Positions 39,092 to 47,228 of a DNA stretch of 57,184 bases are shown in pieces. Source of the stretch: Lysobacter antibioticus (GTDB lineage Bacteria; Pseudomonadota; Gammaproteobacteria; Xanthomonadales; Xanthomonadaceae); the NCBI RefSeq assembly GCF_000731095.1, contig NZ_JMTZ01000052.1, positions 1 through 57,184 of the forward strand, read 5' to 3'. A program made the position numbers and the translations under genes. The notes under the pieces are model-generated. The model saw only the letters and a program-made list of their open reading frames with translations, made no database searches and had not been told where the DNA came from. Numbering within the stretch: the first letter of the stretch is position 1; each line of letters opens with the position of its first letter.

Positions 39092-39120
39092 AAAGGCCCG
39101 CAGCGATGCGGGCCTTTTTG
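39092..39120 (+). terminator. Intrinsic terminator of the DUF47-pit operon
   Basis: GGCCCGCA, loop GCGA, TGCGGGCC and TTTTTG form a strong hairpin with T-tract. An A-tract on the left lets it work for leftward transcripts too (from the YbjN-like gene). Confidence 0.88.
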
Positions 39121-39219
39121 TTGCGGGGTTTGTTTATTGCACCTCGGCGACGGCGTTGGCCCGAAGCCTCGAGCGCGATCCCCCGGAGGCCGGAGAGATC
39201 GGAAACCTCAAACGACGCC

Positions 39220-39627
39220 TTACAGCAGATCGCCGTCCGCCGACAGCACGCGCTCCATGCGGTCGCCCACGCCGCCGATCTCCATCACCAGGCGCTGCAG
39301 CTCGGCCGCGTCCAGGGTTTCGGCGGGGCGGTTCTCGCACAGTTGCAGATAGGGCACGCCGTCGAGGTCGCCGATGGCGAGGTAGCCGACGTGGCTTTCC
39401 CAGTTGAAGGCCAGCGCGCGGCGCGCGTCCAGACCGGTGGTCGGAGCGATCGCGGTGCTCACGCGCACGAACGGACGGCCGTCGTCGTCTTCCAGTTCGG
39501 ACAGGAAGATCGCTTGGTGGCGCGTGCCCTGTTCGAGCGAGAGCTCGATGCAGATCACGTTTTCGTCGTGGACGGTGAGGTGGAACCCGGCTCGGGTCAG
39601 ATGGGTACGGATCTGTTCGAAATGCAT
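39220..39627 (-). CDS. YbjN-like protein
   Basis: A 135-residue cytoplasmic protein with the fold expected of YbjN/type III chaperone-like proteins: an N-terminal helix (FEQIRTHLTRAGF), strands HLTVHDENVICIEL, HQAIFLSELEDDDGRPFVRVST, a central ARRALAFNWESHVGYLAIGDLDGVPYLQL and a C-terminal helix. Such proteins bind partners and are linked to stress responses in E. coli; no enzyme function is known. AGGAG precedes the ATG at 39627. It is divergent from the ATL gene over 38 bp. Confidence 0.78.
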   Translation of the reverse strand: MHFEQIRTHLTRAGFHLTVHDENVICIELSLEQGTRHQAIFLSELEDDDGRPFVRVSTAIAPTTGLDARRALAFNWESHVGYLAIGDLDGVPYLQLCENRPAETLDAAELQRLVMEIGGVGDRMERVLSADGDLL

Positions 39628-39665
39628 GGGCGACTCCTGCGCGTTGCAGGGCATATGCTACCGCG

Positions 39666-40001
39666 ATGGACAGCGAAACTGCCGCAAAACGCATCCGGGC
39701 TGCGATCCGCGCCATCCCCAAGGGCGAAGTCGCCGGCTACGGCGAGGTCGCGCGCCGCGCCGGGCTGCCCGGACGGGCCCGTCTGGTGGCGCGCCTGCTC
39801 AGCGAGAACGACGACGCCAAGCTGCCCTGGCACCGGGTGCTGCGTTCGGACGGGCGTATCGCGCTGCCGGAAGGTTCGGCCGGTTATCGCGAGCAGTGCC
39901 AGCGCCTGCGCGCCGAAGGCGTGGCGGTGGTGAACGGGCGCGTGCGCGGCCAGCGTGCGGCGCCGACTCTGGATTCGCAGATCTGGGGCCCGACCGACTG
40001 A
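39666..40001 (+). CDS. Alkyltransferase-like (ATL) DNA-binding protein
   Basis: A 111-residue protein homologous to the C-terminal domain of O6-alkylguanine-DNA alkyltransferase, but with Trp55 in place of the reactive Cys: PWHRVLRSDGRI instead of PCHRV. This is the defining change of ATL proteins, which bind O6-alkylguanine, flip it and hand the lesion to nucleotide excision repair without removing it. The helix-turn-helix with Arg finger (GEVAGYGEVARRAGLPGRARLVARLLS) is present. The start at 39666 leaves a 38-bp divergent gap to the YbjN-like gene. Confidence 0.93.
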   Translation: MDSETAAKRIRAAIRAIPKGEVAGYGEVARRAGLPGRARLVARLLSENDDAKLPWHRVLRSDGRIALPEGSAGYREQCQRLRAEGVAVVNGRVRGQRAAPTLDSQIWGPTD

Positions 40002-40093
40002 ACGCAGCCTGCGCGCGGGCCGCGCCTCGACGCGATGCTCACGGTGCGACGCCGAGGCAGCGGCTACCATAGCGCCCGATTCGAGGAGCCGCG

Positions 40094-40807
40094 ATGTTTT
40101 CCAGTATCCCGCCGGTCGTCAGGAAACTGCTGATCGCCAATGTCGTCGTATTCATCCTGCAAGCGCTGTTGAGCCAAGGCGATGCGACGCGCGGTTGGGT
40201 GCTGTGGTGCGAGTTGTGGCCGTGGTTGCCCGCGCATATCCCGGCTGCCGGCAACTTCATGCCGTGGCAGTTGCTGACATCGGGCTTCATGCACGGCGGC
40301 ATCGGCCACCTCGTGTTCAATATGCTGGCGCTGGTGATGTTCGGCGCTTCGCTCGAATACGAATGGGGCGCCAGACGTTTTGCGATCTATTACTTCACCT
40401 GCCTGATCGGTTCGGCGTTGTTGCAGTTGCTGATCGCCTCGATCGCCGCGCGCCAGGGCGACGTCTATGTGACCCTGGGCGCTTCGGGCGCGGTTTACGG
40501 CCTGCTGTTGGCCTACGGCATGCTGTTCCCGAACCGGCGAGTGACCTTGTTGCCGTTCCCGATCGTGCTCAAGGCGCGCACCCTGGTCATCATCTACGCG
40601 GTCGCCGCGGTGTTCTACGGCGTCTTCGCCCAGGGCACCGGCGTCGCTCATTTCGCCCACCTCGGCGGCATGCTGGTCGGTTGGCTGACCATTCTGTATT
40701 GGCGCAAGCGACCGCCGGGCAGCGGTCGCGGTGGCCCCCGCCGCGATCCGCGCGTGGAAGCGCTGCGCCAGCGCAGGCGGACCACCAAGCTGCGCGTGGT
40801 CAAGTAA
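40094..40807 (+). CDS. Rhomboid family intramembrane serine protease
   Basis: A 237-residue membrane protease with six TM helices. The catalytic Ser131 lies in LGASGAVYG and His189 in HFAHLGGML; the oxyanion-helping FMHGGIGHLVFNML segment (His67, His72, Asn76) is present. The basic C-terminal tail (RKRPPGSGRGGPRRDP and on) is cytoplasmic. Rhomboids cleave TM segments of membrane proteins; the substrate is unknown. GAGGAG precedes the ATG. It is convergent with the TPR gene. Confidence 0.95.
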   Translation: MFSSIPPVVRKLLIANVVVFILQALLSQGDATRGWVLWCELWPWLPAHIPAAGNFMPWQLLTSGFMHGGIGHLVFNMLALVMFGASLEYEWGARRFAIYYFTCLIGSALLQLLIASIAARQGDVYVTLGASGAVYGLLLAYGMLFPNRRVTLLPFPIVLKARTLVIIYAVAAVFYGVFAQGTGVAHFAHLGGMLVGWLTILYWRKRPPGSGRGGPRRDPRVEALRQRRRTTKLRVVK

Positions 40808-40823
40808 CGCCGAACAGCGCCGC

Positions 40824-41756
40824 TCAGAACCCCGGGCGCAGCTTGACCTGTTCGAGCTCGCGCTTGATCGAGCGCCAGAACAGGCTCGGCGCGATCCAGG
40901 TGTAGGCGCAAAACCCCAGCCACAGGTAGGACAGCGGTCCGGCCCAGTGCGACAGGCCATGCTCGGGCAGGGCGATCAGGGCGATGCGGTAGAGCAGGAA
41001 GATGCCGAGCAGCAGCACCACCGCGCGGGTACGCGAACCAGCGCTGATATAGCTTTGGAACCGCCACCACAGCCCGAGCAGCCAGCTGCGGCGCGCTTTC
41101 ACCGCCGCCATCAAGGTCAGGGCCTCGCCGTCCATCGGGTCGATCTGCAGCGCCCAGGCGGCGTGGTCGCGGGCGCTGTCGGTACGACCGGCGGCGAGTT
41201 CGCAATGGCCGAGCACGCACAAGGCCTCGACGTGTTCGGGATGCGCGGCCAGCACCTCGCGCGCCAGAGCCTCGGCCTTGCGGCGTTCGCCGCGGCGCAG
41301 TTCCAGCGAGGCCAGCAGGGCCTGGTAGTCGACATCGGCCGGCTCCAGCTCGCAGGCGCGGCGCGCTTCTTCCAGGGCCTGCGCATCGCGGCCCCAGGCG
41401 TTGTAGAGGCGGGCGAAGGCATCGGCGATCGAGGCCGAGTCCGGGTCGAGTTCGCGCGCCGAGTGCAGATGCGTTTCGGCGTCGCGGAAACGCCGCCCGG
41501 CGGTCGCCACGATCGCCGCGGCCAGGTGCGCGAACGGCGAATCGGGTTCGAGTTCGAGCGCGCGCGCGGCTTCCAGCGCGGCCGCATGCAGGCGCTTGCG
41601 CTTGACCAGGCACAGGGCCAGGAAGGCGTGCGCGCCGGCCTGCTCGGGGTCTTCGCCGAGCAGACGCAGCAACACGGCGATGGCTTCGTCGATCTGGCCG
41701 TGGGCGTAGTAACGCTCGGCCATCTGCAACCAGTAACCGTGGCTGGCGTCGTTCAT
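40824..41756 (-). CDS. TPR-repeat membrane protein in the AAA+ operon
   Basis: A 310-residue protein. Residues about 1-215 form TPR repeats (YWLQMAERYYAHGQIDEAIAVL, HAFLALCLVKRKRLHAAALEA, AHLAAAIVATAGRRFRDAE, IADAFARLYNAWGRDAQALEEA, LASLELRRGERRKAEALA, LCVLGHCELAAGRTDSARD), and the C-terminus carries two TM helices (about 240-260 and 265-285). The TPR part should face the cytoplasm and bind partner proteins at the membrane. The ATG overlaps the stop of the preceding membrane-protein gene (ATGA). It is the last gene of the AAA+ operon. Confidence 0.85.
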   Translation of the reverse strand: MNDASHGYWLQMAERYYAHGQIDEAIAVLLRLLGEDPEQAGAHAFLALCLVKRKRLHAAALEAARALELEPDSPFAHLAAAIVATAGRRFRDAETHLHSARELDPDSASIADAFARLYNAWGRDAQALEEARRACELEPADVDYQALLASLELRRGERRKAEALAREVLAAHPEHVEALCVLGHCELAAGRTDSARDHAAWALQIDPMDGEALTLMAAVKARRSWLLGLWWRFQSYISAGSRTRAVVLLLGIFLLYRIALIALPEHGLSHWAGPLSYLWLGFCAYTWIAPSLFWRSIKRELEQVKLRPGF

Positions 41757-42229
41757 TGCAGGATCACCGACAGCAAGGCGGGCAGTTGCACGGCGCCGAG
41801 CGCGCCGCGCCCGACCACGGCCAGCAGGATCGTCAACGGCAGGCCGTTGCGCGCCTGGCCGCCGTAGTACTCCCAGATCTCGAAGCAGCGTTGCTGCATC
41901 AGGTACACGGCATAGGCCATGCCGAGCTTGAGCAACAGGATGCTCAGAAACGCGTAGCGCAACTGCGCGCCCTGCAGCCAACCGTTCTGCTCGCACAGCA
42001 GCAGAGCGAACAGCAGCAGCGGGCTGCCGACCGCGCTCAGGCCGATGCACAGCCATTCGCGCCAGCGCGTCGGGCTGCCGATCGCCAGCGAATTGAAGCC
42101 GAACCAGAGCAGGCCGAAGCCGCTGCCGGCCAGCATCACGCTGAGCAAGGGCCAGACCGGATCGACCGCGTAACGCGACAGGCCGGACGGCAAGGGCTCG
42201 TCGGGCAAACGATAGACCGAGGCCGCCAT
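41753..42229 (-). CDS. Multi-pass membrane protein in the AAA+ operon
   Basis: A 158-residue inner-membrane protein with four predicted TM helices at about 26-48, 58-80, 92-111 and 131-154. Tyr/Trp-rich loops (FEIWEYYGGQARNG) lie between helices 3 and 4. I know no family name. Its start overlaps the AAA+ ATPase stop (TGATG) and its stop overlaps the TPR gene start (ATGA), so all three are made as a unit. It may anchor the ATPase and TPR proteins at the membrane. Confidence 0.82.
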   Translation of the reverse strand: MAASVYRLPDEPLPSGLSRYAVDPVWPLLSVMLAGSGFGLLWFGFNSLAIGSPTRWREWLCIGLSAVGSPLLLFALLLCEQNGWLQGAQLRYAFLSILLLKLGMAYAVYLMQQRCFEIWEYYGGQARNGLPLTILLAVVGRGALGAVQLPALLSVILQ

Positions 42230-43584
42230 CAGCCGCCTCCGTGGCGCTTGAGGAACTCCAGCACCTCGTCGTACTGGCCGCCCTGATTGGCGTAACGGGC
42301 GTGATTGCGCGCCGTGGTCAGCCACTCCAGAGTGGTCGAACGGGTGTCCTTGAGAGCCGCGCGCAGGTGGCTCATGGTCAGCGGCATTTCCCTGCCCTGG
42401 TCGATCGAGGCCTCGATGGCCTCGTCGATCGCGGTCTCGACCAGGTTGCGCAGGTCGGCGCCGGAATAACCCGAGCTCAAGCGCGCGATCTCGGCGCCGT
42501 CGATGTCGTCGCCGAGCGGGCGCTCGCGCAGCAACAGCTCGAGGATGGCGCGCCGCGCCGGCTCGTCCGGCGGCGGCACGAACAGCACCCGGTCGAAGCG
42601 GCCGGGGCGGCGGAACGCGGCGTCGACCGCCCACGGCACGTTGGTCGCGCCGAGGATCAGCACGCCCTGGTTGTTCTGGCCGAAGCCGTCGAGTTCGGTC
42701 AGGAACTGGCTGACCAGCTTGGCCGAGGTGGCCTCGCGCGAGTACTGGCGCTTGCCGCCGATGGCCTCGATCTCGTCGAAGAACACCACCGCCGGGGCGG
42801 TGCGCCGCGCGGTCTCGAAGATCGCATGCAGCTTGCGCTCGGACTCGCCGATATACATGTCGAGCACGTCGGTAATGGCCACGTTGTAGAAACGCGCGCC
42901 GCACTCGCCGGCGGTGGCGCGGGCGAGCAGGGTCTTGCCGCAGCCGGGCGGCCCGTACAGCAGGATGCCGCCGCCGGAGCGGCGCTTGAAGCGCTCGAAC
43001 AGCGAGGGCTTGAGGAAGGGGGTGATGATGCGGCGGCGGATCTGGTGCTTGACCTCGTCCAGGCCGCCGACGTCGGCGAAACCGATTCGCGCCTCCGGCG
43101 GCTGCAACAGCCGCGATACGTCGTCGGCATCGGTGTCGTCGTTGGCGATGCTGGTCTGCAGGCTGCCCGATTGCATGCGCCGCGCATTGGCCAGCGAGAT
43201 CACCTTGCCGGCCAGCTCGGTCGCCAGGGCGGCGTCTTCGAGCGCCGGGTTGAGGGCGATGGCCTGCTGGTACAGGCTGCGCGCGTCTTCGCGGCGGCCT
43301 TCGCCGAGCAGCAGGCGCGAACGCGCGAACAGCGAGGCCGCCGAATTCTCCGGCGCGATCCGCACCACGCGTTCATCGTGGCGGTGCTCCAGCAGCAAAC
43401 GCAGAGCGGCGTCGCGCTGGGTCGGGTCGGCCAGCAGGGCGTCGCCGCCGAGTTCGATCGCACGGATCAATGCGTCCGGGTCGGATTCGTTCAGGCAGGC
43501 GTTCACGACCAGCATGCCGAGCGCCGGGTTGTGCGGGCTGGCGGCCAGCGCGGCGAGCAGATCGTCGAGGGAGGTATCGGGCAT
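42229..43584 (-). CDS. Classical AAA+ ATPase (Cdc48/Vps4-like) with N-terminal helical repeat
   Basis: A 451-residue ATPase. Residues 1-130 are helical with a TPR-like motif (LFARSRLLLGEGRREDARSLYQQAIALNP). The AAA+ core has Walker A GPPGCGKT (211-218), Walker B VVFFDE (266-271), a pore-loop-like YIGESERK, sensor GATN, the second-region-of-homology Arg fingers in RRPGRFDR, and the C-terminal lid (SGYSGADLRNLVETAIDEA). This is the classical group of FtsH/Cdc48/Vps4, not the MoxR group. Such enzymes thread or remodel proteins. It leads the operon with the membrane and TPR proteins and starts divergently from the MoxR operon. Confidence 0.93.
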   Translation of the reverse strand: MPDTSLDDLLAALAASPHNPALGMLVVNACLNESDPDALIRAIELGGDALLADPTQRDAALRLLLEHRHDERVVRIAPENSAASLFARSRLLLGEGRREDARSLYQQAIALNPALEDAALATELAGKVISLANARRMQSGSLQTSIANDDTDADDVSRLLQPPEARIGFADVGGLDEVKHQIRRRIITPFLKPSLFERFKRRSGGGILLYGPPGCGKTLLARATAGECGARFYNVAITDVLDMYIGESERKLHAIFETARRTAPAVVFFDEIEAIGGKRQYSREATSAKLVSQFLTELDGFGQNNQGVLILGATNVPWAVDAAFRRPGRFDRVLFVPPPDEPARRAILELLLRERPLGDDIDGAEIARLSSGYSGADLRNLVETAIDEAIEASIDQGREMPLTMSHLRAALKDTRSTTLEWLTTARNHARYANQGGQYDEVLEFLKRHGGG

Positions 43585-43832
43585 GACGGCATCCTGGCCG
43601 GGTGTGGCGGCGTATAGCGTAAAGAAAAACCGCGCAGGATAGGTCCGCGATCGCAACCGTACCGTGGCGCCGGTTGCGGTTCGACGAGCGCTGCGCCTAC
43701 AGTGCGAACTGTGGCGCAGGTCCGTTTCCGGGCCGCGAACCACGCCCCGTCAGCAAGCCCGCCGCCGCAGGACCGCGCGCCGCCCGCGCGCCGTCCGCCG
43801 ATGGCGACGCCAAGGATCCAGGCCGTCCGTCG
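43585..43832. promoter_or_regulatory. Divergent gap between the two AAA+ operons
   Basis: This 248-bp stretch lies between the start codons of the classical AAA+ and the MoxR ATPase and must contain the promoters of both operons. The segment 43610-43640 (AAAGAAAAACC) is A-rich and fits a leftward promoter region. No clear -35/-10 pair or palindrome stands out by eye. Confidence 0.45.
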
Positions 43833-44975
43833 ATGACTTTTTCGCCCGAACCTTCCGCCGCAGAGCAGGCCGCGGCCCGCGTCCGCGATGCCGTGCATTC
43901 CGCCACCACCGGCCTGGTCGAGCGCGAGCAACTCGCCGAGCTGATCGTGCTCGCCGCGGTCGCCCAGGAACACCTGTTGATCATCGGCCCGCCCGGCACC
44001 GCCAAGAGCGCGGTGGTGCGGCGCGTCGCGGCCGCGCTCGGCGGCCGTTACTTCGAGTACCTGCTCGGGCGCTTCACCGAGCCGGCCGAATTGTTCGGCC
44101 CGGTCGACCTGCGCCGGCTGCGCGAGGGCGTGGTCGAGACCGACGTCACCGGCATGCTGCCCGAAGCCGAGGTTGCCTTCCTCGACGAGGTCTTCCTCGG
44201 TTCGACCGCGATCCTCAACACCTTGCTCGGCGTGCTCAACGAGCGCCGCTTCCGTCGCGGCCACACCCAGATCGATTGCCCGCTGCGGGTCTGCGTGGGC
44301 GCGGCCAATGCCTTGCCCGACGACGAATCGCTGGCCGCGTTCGCCGACCGTTTCCTGCTGCACCTGTTCGTCGAGCCGGTGCCGGACCATCAACTCGAAG
44401 CCCTGCTCGAAGGCGGTTGGCAGTCCGAGCGCGCCGCGGTCGAGCACCGCACCGAACTGGCCGATATCGATTTGCTGAGCCGACGCGTGCCGCAGGTAAG
44501 CATGGGCCCTGCGCGCGGCCTGCTGGCCGATGCGATCCGCAGATTGCGCAGTGCCGGTCTGAGCCTGTCGGACCGGCGCATCGTCAAGGTCCAGCGCCTG
44601 ATCGCCGCAGCGACCGTGCTCGCCGGCCGCGACACCGCGACCGCCGCCGACCTGTGGCCGCTGTTCTATGTGATGCCGACCCGCGAGGCGCAGGCGGCGG
44701 CCCAGGACGCCTTGCGCGATTCGCTGTCGGCGGCGGCCAACCCGACACTGCGCGCCGCGGTCGAACATGCGGTGTTGCAGCCGGTGTCGCGCGCCGCGCG
44801 CCTGATCGAAGCCGCGCGCAGTTGCCTGCACGGCGCGGCCGACGCACCGGCCGCGACGACGATAGCGGAAGCCCTGCTGCGCGAGATCGACGCCAACTTC
44901 GACCCGCATTCGATTCCGCCCGAACTCGCCGCCGAGCGCGCGCGGCTGGTCGAACGGGTCGCCGCGCCGACATGA
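43833..44975 (+). CDS. MoxR family AAA+ ATPase
   Basis: A 380-residue MoxR/RavA-type ATPase. Walker A GPPGTAKS (52-59), the MoxR-typical FTEPAELFGPVDL (81-93), Walker B VAFLDEVF (114-121), sensor 1 AANALPDD and ADRF (171-174, Arg sensor) are intact. The rest is a helical lid and C-terminal region. MoxR proteins remodel metal-site or membrane complexes together with vWA proteins. ATG 43833 is chosen as the first Met with family-like sequence after it; a longer in-frame N-terminus is open but non-conserved. Its stop overlaps the next gene's start (ATGA), placing it first in a four-gene operon. Confidence 0.92.
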   Translation: MTFSPEPSAAEQAAARVRDAVHSATTGLVEREQLAELIVLAAVAQEHLLIIGPPGTAKSAVVRRVAAALGGRYFEYLLGRFTEPAELFGPVDLRRLREGVVETDVTGMLPEAEVAFLDEVFLGSTAILNTLLGVLNERRFRRGHTQIDCPLRVCVGAANALPDDESLAAFADRFLLHLFVEPVPDHQLEALLEGGWQSERAAVEHRTELADIDLLSRRVPQVSMGPARGLLADAIRRLRSAGLSLSDRRIVKVQRLIAAATVLAGRDTATAADLWPLFYVMPTREAQAAAQDALRDSLSAAANPTLRAAVEHAVLQPVSRAARLIEAARSCLHGAADAPAATTIAEALLREIDANFDPHSIPPELAAERARLVERVAAPT

Positions 44976-45388
44976 AGTGGCGCTGGCGCGCAGAGGCCGA
45001 CCCGCCCGCGCCGCAAGGCGCGATCGGGATCGGCGCGGCGGCGCAGGGCCTGCTCGATGCGCTCGCGCGCTTCGACGCGCGCACGCGCGAAGCCCTGATG
45101 CTGACCGCGAACGCCGATGCCGCCATCGTCACCGGTGCCGGCGAAGCGCTGCCGTGGAGCGACGGCGTGGCCTATATCGCGCCGCGCCAGGAAGCGCCAG
45201 CGCTGTGGCTGCCGACCACGCAGCGCCCGGACCTGCCGCTGGACTTGCTGCTGCGCGCGATCGCGCGTCGGCATCGGCAGTCGCCGCTGCTGCTGTGGCC
45301 CGAGCCGATGCAGATCGTGCCCTTGCACCGGGCGCTGCCGGCGAGCGACGCGTTGATCGCGCAGATCCGCGCGCACTGGCGGAGCTGA
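44972..45388 (+). CDS. Small bpX5-like protein of the MoxR-vWA-propeller system
   Basis: A 138-residue protein, starting with an ATGA overlap with the MoxR gene and ending 4 bp before the vWA/propeller gene. It has an N-terminal KWRWRAEADP, a helical GLLDALARFDARTREALML, then LPWSDGVAYIAPRQEAPALWLPTTQRPDLPLDLLLRAI and a final HRALPASDALIAQIRAHW. From position and these features I match it to the small 'bpX5' domain of MoxR-vWA-beta-propeller ternary systems; this is from memory and not checked. It could be an adaptor between MoxR and the propeller proteins. Confidence 0.72.
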   Translation: MKWRWRAEADPPAPQGAIGIGAAAQGLLDALARFDARTREALMLTANADAAIVTGAGEALPWSDGVAYIAPRQEAPALWLPTTQRPDLPLDLLLRAIARRHRQSPLLLWPEPMQIVPLHRALPASDALIAQIRAHWRS

Positions 45389-45392
45389 GCCG

Positions 45393-47228
45393 ATGCGGGT
45401 ACCCGAGGCGCTCAAACCCTGGCGGCCGTGGCTGGACTGGTTCGATGCCGAGATCGTCGACCTGCTCGGCGATCTGCTGCTGCGCCTGCACCCGATGCTC
45501 GGTGCGTTCCGGATGCGCGCCCAGCGCGGCGCGGCCGAGCCAGAGGGCATCGACGATCTGCGCCGGCGCGGCCATTACGAGCGCCTGTTGCTCAGCGAGT
45601 GGGCGCTGGCCGACGAGGTGCCGGAAGAATTCGACCGCCGCGCCGCCGGCGGCGAGCATCTGTTCCTGTCGCCGAAACTCGTCGCGCGCGAAGCCGATGC
45701 GCTGACCGTGGCGGTGTTCGACACCGGCCCGGGCCAGCTCGGCGCGGCGCGCCTGGTGCACGTGGCGATGTGGATCCTGCTGGCCGAACGCGCGCAGGCG
45801 GCGAAGGCGCGCTTCGCCTGGGGCGTGCTCGGTGCGCCCGGCGTGCTGCATCCGGCCGACGCGCCCGAACGTCTCAAGCAATTGCTGCAGGCGCGCAGCC
45901 TGACACCGGGCGGCCCCGCTTCCGACAGCGCGGGCAACGCACAGGCCGCGCGCGACCATCACGAACGCGAGTGGCGGCGTGCGCTCGACGAAGCCGATCC
46001 GAGCCCGGGCGAGCGCTGGTCGATCGGCGCGCATGCGGCCGGCTATGGTCTGGGCCATCGCGTTGACGTTGCGCGTGCCGGCGAGCAACAGCTCGCAGTG
46101 ACCATCGCCTCGCGCCAGGCGCGGCGCGAACTGCGCCTGGCCTTGCCGTCGCCCGAGCGTTCCAGCGCCTTGCTGCGCGGCGAATTCGAGCGCGTCGAGG
46201 TCTTGCGTCTGACCGAAGTCGCTACCGGCGCGCGCGGCCAGGGCAAGTTGTCGCTGAAGCAGCCACCGTTGATCTCCTGGGGCGGCCGCCACATCGCCGT
46301 GCCGCTCGCCGGCGAGAGCGCCGCCCATGTCTATCGTTTGCCCTCCAGCGCCGTGGCGCGCTTGGCGCCGCCGAAAACCACGCGCTGGGGCAAAGGCAAA
46401 TCGCTGCTCGCCGCGACCCTGACCGAGCGCCATTTCGCCGGGCTGATTCCGCTGTCGCAAGGGTTGGAGGGCTGGCAACTCGAGGGCATGGGCCGGCTGC
46501 CGTTGCCGCCGCAGGGCGATCTCGATGTCACTACCGGCACGGCGCGCCTGCTACCTTGCGTGTTTTTCAATCGCGGTGCGGGTTATCGGCGCCTGTTGCT
46601 GCTTACGAGCCAGCGCAAACTGCTGTCGTGGACGTCGCAGGGATCCGAGCCGAGCGCGTACGAGGTCGTGGGCGAGCAGGTGCTGGCGATCGCGCGTACC
46701 AGTGCCACGCAGGCGGTGTACTTGCGCTGCCACGATGGCCGCCTGCATCTGCACTCGAGTCTTCACGCCGAAGCTCTGGATTGCATCGCCTTCCAGGGCC
46801 AAGCCCGTAGCGCTTTTCTGAGCGGCCGCTGTTCTCTCGACAGTTGGCAGGGCGGCTGTTGCGTCGAGCAGATCGTCGGCGGTCACGGCGGCGAACGCTC
46901 CAGCATCTGGCGGGTGTTCATGCGCACCGCCGAGCGCCCGGCGACCGAGTACGAAATCGTGCTGCCGGCCGACTGGAAAGTGGTCGGGCTAAGCCAACCC
47001 GACGGCGACGACATGGGTTTGATCGCCTTGCGTCCGGACCGCAAGGCGCTGCTGCGCATCGGCGCGCAAGAACGTTCGGTGCTGTACGAATCGCCGAGTC
47101 CGATCAGTACGGTCAGCGTCGCCGTCGACGCCGACCTGATCGCCTTGGTCGACCTGCAAGGCCGTTTGGTGGTGTTGCGCGACGGCGCGCGAAAGATGCT
47201 CGTCTACACAGGGGGAGACGATGGCTGA
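45393..47228 (+). CDS. Degenerate vWA domain fused to a beta-propeller
   Basis: A 611-residue protein. Residues about 90-170 look like a von Willebrand A core (TVAVFDTGPGQLGAARLVHVAMWILLAER, then FAWGVLGAPGVLH), but the metal-binding MIDAS motif DxSxS is DTGPG (Asp110), so metal binding is probably lost. The C-terminal ~360 residues are blade-like beta repeats (LISWGGRHIAVPLA, YRRLLLLTSQRKLLSWTSQG, AVYLRCHDGRLHLHSSLH, LIALVDLQGRLVVLRDG), consistent with a beta-propeller. vWA proteins are the usual MoxR partners. It starts 4 bp after the small gene and its last 8 bp overlap the next gene. Confidence 0.82.
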   Translation: MRVPEALKPWRPWLDWFDAEIVDLLGDLLLRLHPMLGAFRMRAQRGAAEPEGIDDLRRRGHYERLLLSEWALADEVPEEFDRRAAGGEHLFLSPKLVAREADALTVAVFDTGPGQLGAARLVHVAMWILLAERAQAAKARFAWGVLGAPGVLHPADAPERLKQLLQARSLTPGGPASDSAGNAQAARDHHEREWRRALDEADPSPGERWSIGAHAAGYGLGHRVDVARAGEQQLAVTIASRQARRELRLALPSPERSSALLRGEFERVEVLRLTEVATGARGQGKLSLKQPPLISWGGRHIAVPLAGESAAHVYRLPSSAVARLAPPKTTRWGKGKSLLAATLTERHFAGLIPLSQGLEGWQLEGMGRLPLPPQGDLDVTTGTARLLPCVFFNRGAGYRRLLLLTSQRKLLSWTSQGSEPSAYEVVGEQVLAIARTSATQAVYLRCHDGRLHLHSSLHAEALDCIAFQGQARSAFLSGRCSLDSWQGGCCVEQIVGGHGGERSSIWRVFMRTAERPATEYEIVLPADWKVVGLSQPDGDDMGLIALRPDRKALLRIGAQERSVLYESPSPISTVSVAVDADLIALVDLQGRLVVLRDGARKMLVYTGGDDG

